From positions 1 to 32,812 of IMG/VR virus record IMGVR_UViG_3300020214_000064: DNA of 32,812 bases; one strand, written 5' to 3'. Shown here piece after piece: positions 29,201 through 31,431 of the stretch; within the stretch, counting starts at the first letter, position 1; each line of letters opens with the position of its first letter. The DNA is from a virus. The notes under the pieces are model-generated. The model was not told the origin of the DNA and did no database searches. It saw only the letters and a list, made by a program, of their open reading frames with translations. The position numbers and the translations under genes were made by a program.

Positions 29201-31417
29201 GTCCAAGGAGCAACAACTAATACTGGATATGTTTATCAAACCAAAAATACAAATGATGATGGTGAAACATTTGTAAATATCATTGACAAAATTGGCACTA
29301 TTTCAATTGGTGATACCATCTTAGGTATTACTAGTGGCACGACTGCTGAAATTGCTGCTATTTCTGACAGGATGTTGTTAAATGTCAAGTCTGGTGATTT
29401 CGCAGCAAATCAATGGTTGTTTGCAGAAAATGATGCAACGGAAGCATACATTACCGAATATGTAAATAAGAGCGGCACATTGACAGGGAATACAGGAGGA
29501 CGTATCACAATTGATGTTGAGACTATTCAGAATAGTTGGAATACTGGTGATGTAATTTATGGAAGTTTGACCGATTATATTCTTGATGTCAAAGGTATTT
29601 CTGGCACTCAACTTCAATTGAATCAGTATATTCACGGAACGAATGTTTATCAATTAGAGTTAGGAGTTGCAATTACGGATACTGGTGTTGCCGATACATT
29701 TAGACCTGGAGATGAAGTATATCTGCTTCAAGGAACTACGATTAAGAATCCTGGATTCAAAGCTACCGTGACAGAGTATATTAACGATACTATCAATAAT
29801 ATCCATAGATTGTTTATCGCAAACTTGATTGATGTTGGAACAGGAGCACCTATTTCAGAAGTTGCTATCAGCTCAAATAATATTGGTAAAGTTGATATCG
29901 GGTCTAACTTCCCAACAGTTTACGCAAACACAATTTCTTACACTAATACTGGATATACTTCTTATGGTAAAGTTGTTGCAATTGAGCAAAGTGGGATTAC
30001 TGCGAAAATCTGGGTAGAAAACGCAGTTGGTGACTTTGTTAATAACATGACTGTTAAGTCAGATTATGGATGGGGCGCAGGCGTATCCAAAGCAACTATT
30101 CTCCAAGGTAGAGTTGATAGATATTTCCGTGGATTTGATGGATCTCAAACAACATTTAGTCTGACTATTAATAATGGAGAAGCATACTTCCCAGATCCAG
30201 CAGGACATTTACTTGTATATGTAAATGCTGTTTTACAACCACCTGGTCCTACAAATGCTTATATTGCATTCTCTGATAAAATTCAATTTACTGAAGCACC
30301 TGAAGTTGGGTCAGAATTTATTGGGTCTTACATAGGTAAACTTCGTCAACTAGATGATATTAGCTTTGAGTTTGATTCATTGCGCTCATCGTTTAACTTA
30401 AAGCGTGGCGGTCTTTTCTACTCACTAACCTTAACCGAAGGGTCGTCTTCTGCTACTATTTTACCAGAAAATAATATTCTTGTATCTCTGAATGGAATTA
30501 TTCAAGAACCAGGTGTTGCTTATAGATTAGTTGGGTCTAGAATTATTTTCTCAGAAGTGCCAAGATCTGGAGCATCGTTTGTAGGATTCTCATATATCGG
30601 TAGTGATGCTGATGTTATTGCTGCAGATGTGGTGCCACCTATTGAATCTGGAGACAAATTATTCATTGAAGGTGAAGAATTTGCTCGTGAAGTTGCTGTT
30701 ATTGAGTCTTCTAACTCATTAGTAACATTTGAATATACTGGGTCGGTTAAAGGTAGAAATGCTGCTGCACTAGCACAAATTAAAGGTGGTCAACTAACAA
30801 GTGCAATTTTAACAAATCCTGGTAATGGATATACAACACGCCCCAACGTAGATATAATTTCATCCTCAGGTTTTGATGGAAGAATTAAAGCTCTGATGGG
30901 TATCACAAGAATTGATGTTAAAACTCCTGGAGTTGGATATAAGAATCCAGTTGTTGCTGTAGACACAACTGTCCCAGATGATTTTGTTTCTCCAACTGGC
31001 ACTCCAATTAATGGTGGTATTGATATTTACAACCCCGATGAAAATGATGATATTATTGATAATCCTATTCCTCCTGGTTTTATCGCTATCAATCAAAACC
31101 CTGTAAACGTAACTGTTAACCAAGGTCAAACTGCATTATTTACAGTTGCTGCTACGGTATCTAATAATCAAACTCTAAATTATCAATGGCAGAAGAAAGA
31201 ATATGGTGCTGTAACTTGGTCTAATATTATTGGAGCAAACCAAGCAACATATATTACATTGAATGCTGCTCAATCTGATGATAATGATGAATTTAGAGTT
31301 GCAATTACTGCTGCTGGTGCTGCGCCAACTTATTCGTTGTCTGCAATTATTACTGTGCAGACAGGAGCAACAGTAATTAATAACTTTAATCCATCAAATA
31401 TTTTTGATGACATCTAA
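11240..31417 (+). CDS. Giant mosaic virion protein, 6,725 aa, downstream of gp6
   Basis: One uninterrupted frame of 20.2 kb, about 0.7 MDa. Residues 1-290 (LPEFIREEDRQFVHFLFEYY) and about 657-1,130 look like the conserved baseplate-type head of cyanophage virion proteins. Next come GxGY beta-repeat blocks, a YHYH domain (1,435-1,545), an EF-hand loop (1,620-1,631), a beta-propeller-like region (1,868-2,245), LamG-like (2,254-2,440), two carbohydrate-binding-like units (2,659-2,790), more beta-repeats, a Cys-helix module array (about 3,990-5,750) interrupted by two LamG-like domains, a beta triad (6,295-6,457) and an Ig-like domain (about 6,615-6,711). It follows gp6, where T4 has gp7, so a wedge-attached binding protein is inferred. 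No Shine-Dalgarno sequence; ATG 11,240 follows an AT-rich leader. No frameshift seen. Confidence 0.9.
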   Translation: MQKNIAVSDRVEFQLPEFIREEDRQFVHFLFEYYKSQEKTGRPYDILNNLLNYLDLNNYSSDILSSNTSLLKDIGIYDTKIEIENIDGFQPQDGSIMIDNEVIYYETLTRGPDAIITPGISFSQFNKKKQLLENPFSLFNGVRKNFPLLFLGTPVAPPSAEHLIVITYNSMKVPNVDYFIEGDEIRFAVAPRARTGADDSEFTQIIYLVGYADQTIITTDSIPYQEWEGTKSYPLRVNTQSYTPTSEIGLIIEKNNKLQIPYEDYTVFNQEVIFKFPIGAADKINIRSIEYIAPSFGSGAQAVVSVANDGSVSKIISTQGGKDYRLEFAPKVIIQSKDGGSGSTAKSLVSGIKNINLIDGGQGYSTYNPPIPVVVAPTDSNGSQAKLSLTVDDETGQVDSITIDNSGSGYDFIPAITFINPGGAKISNPTIDSEGRLTIGSIQLTSGGNNYTNAPLVYIDPAPPGGISAQAISKVDQDGQVYEISITNRGRGYTTPPRARIIDPIGAQVLDVTVSSGVVTNIEMLTGGSGYIDAPSVYIVDDRKDAYGVPIGGTGATAVATIFNGEITDINITNFGTGYSTQYPPKVFIATPKSARASVTVGFNEVTGFDILQNGKGYSPSAFLNCSRGVSGAVGYDQQHNEIYAGESVLRQSNHPAGSIVTNLDSLFIKEIFDKFRRQYLPTISIDYSSVNPVQIIKQIKDYYISKGTKLATQYLFKIMFGEEVDVYYPKDEIISPSAATWVVDTILRVELISGNSENLLDSELIQYADPVDLNIKPATALIENVISIIQGKDTIYELEISEETLAGSFVIPYKTTLVEPLTTTSEIITVDSTIGWPERNGTILIDDYEEVQYKEKSLNQFIECTRKKNISVGEDWDPGTTIFSNIFVYTNKGTDRECKLRILGIAEAGTTVLDDTGSYYLPGDKLKVANLGSTVVGEERLNSWLYNVKKLIKVDTVTSGGVNNQTATIKCKNPHGLLVSDQVTIYGANPVVYNGTFIVTSRIDDLTFSYQLTTPTTIVPQGNIILSVDLNRGKSDVTSINKIINEFTSNVQNTFFNKDYVYVAASGLPNYKIGPFTGSALIPGNQRKLLRFPRKVQTISERQSITPGTSIGAWINGVSIWSYKSREFVRFGPITSIDVLNGGDGYDAGNLPALEINGGNGTGAAAEVEINGKLVSFDVTNKGSGYTEQPLVSIVGGGGVGATAQAVVTGGKVTRILVEQPGSGYTSQPSVSITGGGGTGAVAVASVRGPVKSVKVTAFGSGYTSVPTIRLNSGEDALAQPIVINGRLVSIAIINSGKGYTTPPTLVINGDGFGAIAKAIIGTVGEDKGRVLSVEILNKGIGYTQGNTTIRLESVGENATFQANVFEWNKNLQSELSAKFDFASGYVFTGANNQFGGEYAHLSDPKQLRYVVGDNVFLNPVTQKFQELSANFKHSPILGWAYDGNPIYGPYGYIDPTDQNSGIRRLRTSYKLKTNIVFDAITNPTPARIDGPSLTTYPAGTFIDDYFYNFQSGDLDNYNGRFCKTPDFPDGVYAYFVTVDASDAGIAEFPYIVGPQYNSLPDGWNFGQGATQENIPMDVVRFRDPFTDVDIDVERQPNQTTSILTTEIEGYPIVFDIQDSNNDGLIDANEQQEVLELSEEATLQIFDYFPQVSVESRVDIEVESTTQFEDAIIDGFVIENPGVSYQVNDVVFFDNEGTGGFGASALIDSVKGQKLVSYTKEIIADKPYGVITTEIGHELKQNDEIIVDSTPVLDNTNKTFKVKVVAGIEKINIIQSGTGYNETIPPTFELLSETGQDGALELVLENTGQINKVNIINSGNAYDTANPPEIRVSHPQQFKKTRYWLTEYYEASGVVRVYHSVTTSQRFTYICGSITETDGDIAGFIAKFDDLGSKVWERNLLPQNAGQKRLEFVKMVVTEDTENDFIYLVGQSYNTGSTQYNPDVFLALYESGYNNANVPDGILKWQRSIAGISGSTRRDYVTSIALDQEKRIYICGYTDTNSPDPDDMWVIQCSIDGDIKEKRKIASEDASEKMYQIQMIKDDIFFFVGVNEDNDDLLFGQFEFDGANIEVDWINQIPVIGGQVQNPKFAFDEYGACVVVWDVFNSVTAKVEKIQVSKFLLETARSVWDWSKTVTLSTTFTSINNAGISVDIFGNYVVVSDVVTEQNEKFAIIHYLKYDGSILKETKVKDVTNIGFSAKHHTTDNSGDCIIVANRQQSNQLASFRFNTFGNLEFDFTKQKLATWSYVDQTNVTLDSTVFKYGTRSLKYLAGGKPAKLNNFNITPVEWSMRAWFSMKTTAWSTAHEPVFFEVVPATGSKIRFSIDGNSSSPNYQKVLVYVNSTLVASSVSQTSWTAFGGAAWVHITFQKRLESLGLYKYEVFVNGNLQLSYQSTTDIGLDDVVIGGPVTSPTTTNCFIGNIDDLVIDDIAPYFNSYTVPTAEIEITTRDSDVALIKFDRLHTNRDTFTFADLTKYKDFEFSDIESTTTWTDIVIPGFTTWELGPGGLQILDMSQVVSTFNPTTFNLTTKKYQYTSKTSTIPSPRGKRLLITSEVINKFYLKDASYQKIDNVMNIVLNQDVKFTKYALLQQFNSLGVVSAFGTIVEVPTGSLTQPGVGNTYKIGKVFGTFNTTDRLKTSVGDINHIEGEYFDTEEAESPWQPGKAYVVGNRVYSNKRIYASQTDGVSGTISPQHTAGTATDGNLNWALVGNAGIFTINLAEKPYPRPKYTDLDMPEWDAHKLYAVGQKVWWKLNVYTVATGGGGVSGTNPPVHSSGNASDGGVTWSHTSTNTPISSFARFLPYDQGNHYSVTIEEIHPGSNFIPGDVVTFNQSNLQLSTDRKVATILGFASVKKIRVTARLEKDIIPQTPTRTNLVYCTSSTPHFYKESDIIFSEGFQGTQFNGSFFVKDVIGSRDFIFAIRSTALTAPQFTSNAIANVNIYAKHPTLTFTRNHQYNFDLSDASNFGYYLSFSQDNQYKLEYSFNNIIREGTPGIAALGAAPFVKFLAIGALTNISYYFDPSRIGNTSPVGANSFIDVLETPFKGRFKINEVTNDFTFKFPLLIEPERSSAEVGADDQDNEYSYYSTTSVKAVGPINSIKLVSPGGFYKKLPIVKEIASFRRIEKIIIVSGGTEYAPGVYYDVPIFGDGEGAKCIVTVDFDDEVGSGTVVDIDISDPGKGYTFATVDIDAIPGILGPQLAGSGAVATVIIPEEGSGSSVFLTGKNIGKIKRLKNNEFGFGYSHDYTLKPEITFPVNLQLFNTSILSQIKVTNPGSGYTSAPAVVIEGGGGTGADALAIIKNNRLSEIQIKNPGSGYSSEPTITLKSEFNYVVNLDLNYLQFNFPHGITTGAPIQLRAEDVGTTVGELPKPSSAGLTTLVEGQIYYAITGDINSLEPAQLRFALTAQAAAAGDYITFLTQGSGRQVLLTEVFGGKAEAVVETSRFLAGETVFQGSTIEQATAIGKVSTNTGWQIGPKILKIVDYEGDWKIGEKVNGVISKASGVIDNLSMARGVLNIGSLTKTPGKFIDDVGKPSEIVQKIQDSFFYQNFSYVVKSDIPITRWKTQILRNNHAAGFLMFGQLQLSGGKDISGRRVATAFTKEVNINNYANINEITSFAAAEPIYTDYNNTEVLFRKKRLTSSEEILTSIVKKLDNIANLFNGIDKAFPLTIQGEQVVINTNQLLITLNGVIQSPGDAYQVVGGNIVFSEPPKPSSKVVYKTLGITPIPIYRIALYSAQVGATNYGIFPTLGQQVKGNNSNVIATVIDSGTNHIDVINLTGGSFQLNEEIVRGNLFSALVQTVTLLNTETIFRFEETVTNLSGNTAVINQVNVNNGQLTDRVVVSKTSGTAEYETGIFDIKLNDFIYSASSKIAGKVTYISPYVDPQTNQPVEELILNQGSTFYGLLFERLVSITNPNIILDDISKSSITPTELYDSDKRINSSFLSFEDVRSTEVEYTDLANGTLVDEEFVANKKVVYANPVSAYHGSATNRFKDASDMIKFNKQEIIDFAEAEIAVEFPDFYFPGDVITNPFSRYSDAYRMIQKNKNLIVGMAYDDMKTQYPSATIPNVNKCKRDLTYFVDALSIDVFRGGNVYTRKFTLQYFVNGTFTYVNAQELETRFAYEKALSWMKKAITNQLAGTITAVNSTDSWVGYQDLTITADPSPNDPYGTNGSNTSNTNIDVCSDVQDALETLWEIVDVALGDGDLTELPDEDLGTYSPNEIKCRRDIGLFIDAIADDVDRGGNYNIVKFTKKYFNTSGQPITNGLVNEEAQSVVAFEKARDLAYRAINNLLYYKILSPVSPNYNLNDPLSYGGTAPGHTYDANYSSGNNQDVANCADVKSYIATLTDIAVDAIVAGNLDNINALSSITDGTYEDGENVRSTKLAFKNKSTGLFTTGDQIKGVTSNAIFKAIGSNTGLKWIYAGPITGTFQVGEYITNSTLTNQGGVTQSVVVKKAELSGTKSLKFSGTSYLSAAESYDFNFGAVDNFTLEGWIRPSGITGTQHIFDLRRVVDSGLRVIMDNKKLRVYDGTTSLIISADVFNTANTWYHVSVVRTNNVLQAYVNGAQVGSNYADTNNYKYAPCYVGSSFQGTSAFTGYMDNVYVKKGESDHTGAFTPPTQIDYTDSNIVLGLDGEGPLIVSTTDTYATLTSVNVYSSTIKVVDYENLSFVIKDIDLGRKEYRDCAKIIGVNSAWIADEAVGRMKTQFPDFIMPGDDPGSNQYGGTNYCIRDTRDFIIPALVKDLETGGNYNTLYTARTYLTTSGKLQHIGNEILQTVYTWDEVSNIMIDVITTVSSDLTGAYSDRLRIPNNFASPASQAVQDEIRKLMDDMLEVIAPSPDRFRDSGVIIWKNRDYIADEVVGYIQNKYVQTLGGVAVDFLIIPGGDAACKKDIKTYIIPAIIADLATGGTYQTQTVIDNYLDSQKNILFVEDELNPMLDAFNRTKELCQYAINNLLLNPGETAAGLGVPTWVQDDYYEPQYTTKNAYRDTTITIDDEGYPQTNRVKNDRFIDATNLIKSNKELIAQEAVAIMNNLSKFGDLQIPGGHVNCEDDVKDVLDALIHDLLYDCNDRIYGAASLYIEPENNSLRHIESEWEASVTTFKIVRDIATLTMRNAFGRDYIPGTNRSTTAVESYEQNPKDTIFADCGNAIDGNIRYIAEQAVYDGQQQYPTLVIPGGSINCVHDVTDILEALVFNLKYGGDNWMQYATEYYVNYSGNLQHITSQSAQTIWILNRARDLAIKAIKDAPITNNSGSTNIQRYYDAAPNPTNQLRNSNQTTGVIITAFNNSVTRTFAAGTNNIENADNTSTGMDNSDDFVARCVTILPSTTPVNCVLFEGGSTAQGTWIGFRDNGTYLRLRAGTGTTAYSGGASYTSDTGLAMLDIPVSTLTTAGYMDGNQHELVWEVRVGGNIATGPGRVRLFIDGNLVGEASTPGVLNTGLGAAAGLWSNGNVGTFAATAAAVPNGEPTTAWPYQITGTMSYYRGRLVDPGYTGNEAAAVIADITTLMQKVTSGIQTPATVATRTYTLPIVWPVKFTPESVKRDLSITFDSAGGGSGATSTWNATCSEVASAINTLMEILIDTIENAANSNINYLSSITRTFKPTNNTIYQYGTCHDVVSAIDTLFTLMSETLGAGAENAKMVANMILFNQTAIATRALDKTTSYYGTTNLTIGFCNNVLKALRYDMITGGNGATFYLLQSWFDGEGNFIAFPTVTRSHLIYCITRLREYIKSAMYLLGSDPAWATYTTYDPPGRLEWYQEAAEFIIDSSLNPIEFALRNSKFPTEAKVTFQASAHAVNLKNTYNMGIDYNTDPALVTLLPLIEVGYERAEYRIRINRPNFFRRGDILQYVPASSTPLTGLQSNEYFYVINAEASWFEIGAHYIHDGRFRKFEVSTTNTGAQILQVVRRSGVVQKDPIFAVDPSDTPVLGGFNLSDIIYGVTSEASAEVGFVQKNLAKIFKTFNRYDLIDVSETLGVYDNFINGEQVVVQGATTNTGYVYQTKNTNDDGETFVNIIDKIGTISIGDTILGITSGTTAEIAAISDRMLLNVKSGDFAANQWLFAENDATEAYITEYVNKSGTLTGNTGGRITIDVETIQNSWNTGDVIYGSLTDYILDVKGISGTQLQLNQYIHGTNVYQLELGVAITDTGVADTFRPGDEVYLLQGTTIKNPGFKATVTEYINDTINNIHRLFIANLIDVGTGAPISEVAISSNNIGKVDIGSNFPTVYANTISYTNTGYTSYGKVVAIEQSGITAKIWVENAVGDFVNNMTVKSDYGWGAGVSKATILQGRVDRYFRGFDGSQTTFSLTINNGEAYFPDPAGHLLVYVNAVLQPPGPTNAYIAFSDKIQFTEAPEVGSEFIGSYIGKLRQLDDISFEFDSLRSSFNLKRGGLFYSLTLTEGSSSATILPENNILVSLNGIIQEPGVAYRLVGSRIIFSEVPRSGASFVGFSYIGSDADVIAADVVPPIESGDKLFIEGEEFAREVAVIESSNSLVTFEYTGSVKGRNAAALAQIKGGQLTSAILTNPGNGYTTRPNVDIISSSGFDGRIKALMGITRIDVKTPGVGYKNPVVAVDTTVPDDFVSPTGTPINGGIDIYNPDENDDIIDNPIPPGFIAINQNPVNVTVNQGQTALFTVAATVSNNQTLNYQWQKKEYGAVTWSNIIGANQATYITLNAAQSDDNDEFRVAITAAGAAPTYSLSAIITVQTGATVINNFNPSNIFDDI
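12125..13112 (+). repeat. GxGY beta-repeat block A (8 units)
   Basis: Residues about 296-625 of the giant protein. Repeating unit of about 40 residues: 'i.i...G.GY..pP.v.i......A.a.v....g.v..i.i'. Units are seen at GGKDY, GGQGY, SGSGY, GGNNY, RGRGY, GGSGY, FGTGY and NGKGY, each followed by Pro and a hydrophobic strand. The pattern suggests a stacked beta structure such as a shaft. Confidence 0.75.
14641..15320 (+). repeat. GxGY beta-repeat block B (6 units)
   Basis: Residues about 1,134-1,361 of the giant protein, with units at GGDGY, KGSGY, PGSGY, FGSGY, SGKGY and KGIGY. The linking segments are G-rich (GGGGVGATAQAVV, GGGGTGAVAVASV). The 21 bases at 14,903-14,923 are identical to 21,053-21,073 in block C, so some units were copied recently or kept by gene conversion. 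Confidence 0.75.
15542..15880 (+). other. YHYH-type domain in the giant protein
   Basis: Residues about 1,435-1,545: HSPILGWAYDGNPIYGPYGY, then LDNYNGRFCKTPDFPDG and VYAYFVTVD, then FPYIVGP. This is the C-terminal half of the YHYH family pattern (h.pi.G.a.DG.PIYGPyG...l...NGRf..tp..pdG.YaYf.t). The name-giving YHYH part is not recognisable here. A fuller copy lies in the next gene. Confidence 0.75.
16097..16132 (+). other. EF-hand-like calcium loop in the giant protein
   Basis: Encodes DSNNDGLIDANE, residues 1,620-1,631. All ligand positions fit the canonical 12-residue EF-hand/dockerin loop: Asp1, Asn3, Asp5, Gly6, Ile8, Asp9, Glu12. It is followed by acidic helix-like sequence (QQEVLELSEEATLQIF). 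Calcium binding is inferred. Confidence 0.6.
16841..17990 (+). other. Beta-propeller-like region in the giant protein
   Basis: Residues about 1,868-2,245 show repeated strand motifs of the SBBP/propeller kind: FTYICGSI...GFIAKFDDLGSKVWERNL, FIYLVGQSY...FLALYE, RIYICGYTDT...MWVIQCSIDGDIKEKRKI, IFFFVGVN...LLFGQFEFDG, CVVVWDVF, YVVVSDVV...FAIIHYLKYDGSILKETK, and IIVANR...ASFRFNTFGNL. About seven such units of 45-65 residues fit one propeller. Family assignment is by eye. Confidence 0.5.
18001..18560 (+). other. LamG-like (concanavalin-type) domain 1 in the giant protein
   Basis: Residues about 2,254-2,440: YGTRSLKYLAGG, WSMRAWFSMKT, then KIRFSIDGN, AWVHITFQKR, YKYEVFVNGNLQLSY and IGNIDDLVIDDI. 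This is the order of a LamG/ConA jelly roll: 'g..sl.f', 'ft...W', 'W.hi.......y....v.vnG', 'G.iDdv.i'. Such domains often bind carbohydrate. Confidence 0.6.
19214..19600 (+). repeat. Two carbohydrate-binding-like W..Y..G..V units
   Basis: Unit 1 starts at Trp2659: WQPGKAYVVGNRVYSNKRIY, then DGVSGTISPQHTAGTATDG and NLNWALVG. Unit 2 starts at Trp2736: WDAHKLYAVGQKVWWKLNVY, then GVSGTNPPVHSSGNASDG and GVTWSHTS. Both follow the CBM5/12-like pattern with aromatic positions suited to sugar stacking. Start-to-start distance is 77 residues. Confidence 0.6.
20510..21220 (+). repeat. GxGY beta-repeat block C
   Basis: Residues about 3,091-3,327, with units at PGGFY, GGTEY, PGKGY, FGFGY, PGSGY (NPGSGYTSAPAVVI) and PGSGY (NPGSGYSSEPTITL). 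A separate trio of weaker units lies near 16,270-16,740 (NPGVSY, SGTGY, SGNAY). Confidence 0.7.
24601..25100 (+). other. LamG-like domain 2 in the giant protein
   Basis: Residues about 4,455-4,620: KSLKFSGTSYLSAAES, NFTLEGWIRPSGI, HIFDLR, KKLRVYDGT, WYHVSVVRTNNVLQAYVNGA and GYMDNVYVKKG. This is a textbook LamG (Laminin_G_3-like) order. It sits between Cys-helix modules and increases the spacing between motif A copies from about 160 to 504 residues. Confidence 0.75.
27091..27720 (+). other. LamG-like domain 3 (divergent) in the giant protein
   Basis: Residues about 5,285-5,494: DDFVARCVTIL, CVLFEGGSTAQGTWIGFRDN, YLRLRAGTG, HELVWEVRV, GRVRLFIDGNLVGEA and GTMSYYRGRLV. This matches a jelly-roll lectin-like layout, less closely than domain 2. 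It separates the last motif A modules, giving a spacing of 494 residues. Confidence 0.5.
30121..30610 (+). repeat. Paired beta domains near the giant protein's C-terminus
   Basis: Two units with the order 'f....g...F.Lt...........lLvyvNgvlQ.PG..Y.......I.F...P..G..F.g.yiG': HLLVYVNAVLQPPG...IQFTEAPEVGSEFIGSYIG and NILVSLNGIIQEPG...IIFSEVPRSGASFVGFSYIG. A third copy lies upstream near 22,190-22,410 (LLITLNGVIQSPG...IVFSEPPKPSSKVVYKTLG). They resemble a beta module common in phage tail proteins. Confidence 0.6.
30781..31000 (+). repeat. GxGY beta-repeat block D (2 units)
   Basis: Residues about 6,515-6,588 with units at PGNGY (NPGNGYTTRPNVDI) and PGVGY (TPGVGYKNPVVAV), directly before the C-terminal linker and Ig-like domain. 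Confidence 0.65.
31081..31370 (+). other. Ig-like domain at the C-terminus of the giant protein
   Basis: Residues about 6,615-6,711: NQNPVNVTVNQGQTALFTV, then LNYQWQKKEYGAVTWSNI, ATYITLNAAQSDDNDEFRVA. This is the bacterial/phage Ig-like pattern 'P....v..G..v.ft.......yqWqk...g..w..i.ga...ty......d.g..yrv.vt'. Such domains are common at phage surface proteins and may bind cell surfaces. The neighbouring gene begins a second copy near 32,620. Confidence 0.8.
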
Positions 31418-31420
31418 ATA
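31414..31420 (+). promoter_or_regulatory. Late promoter-like CTAAATA overlapping a stop codon
   Basis: CTAAATA overlaps the TAA stop (31,415-31,417) of the giant gene and lies 11 bases before ATG 31,432. Transcription would start about 31,425-31,427, at or inside the Shine-Dalgarno sequence AAGGA (31,422-31,426). The leader would be very short, so this box is a weaker candidate than those at 1,002 and 3,851. Confidence 0.35.
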
Positions 31421-31431
31421 AAAGGAAAAAC

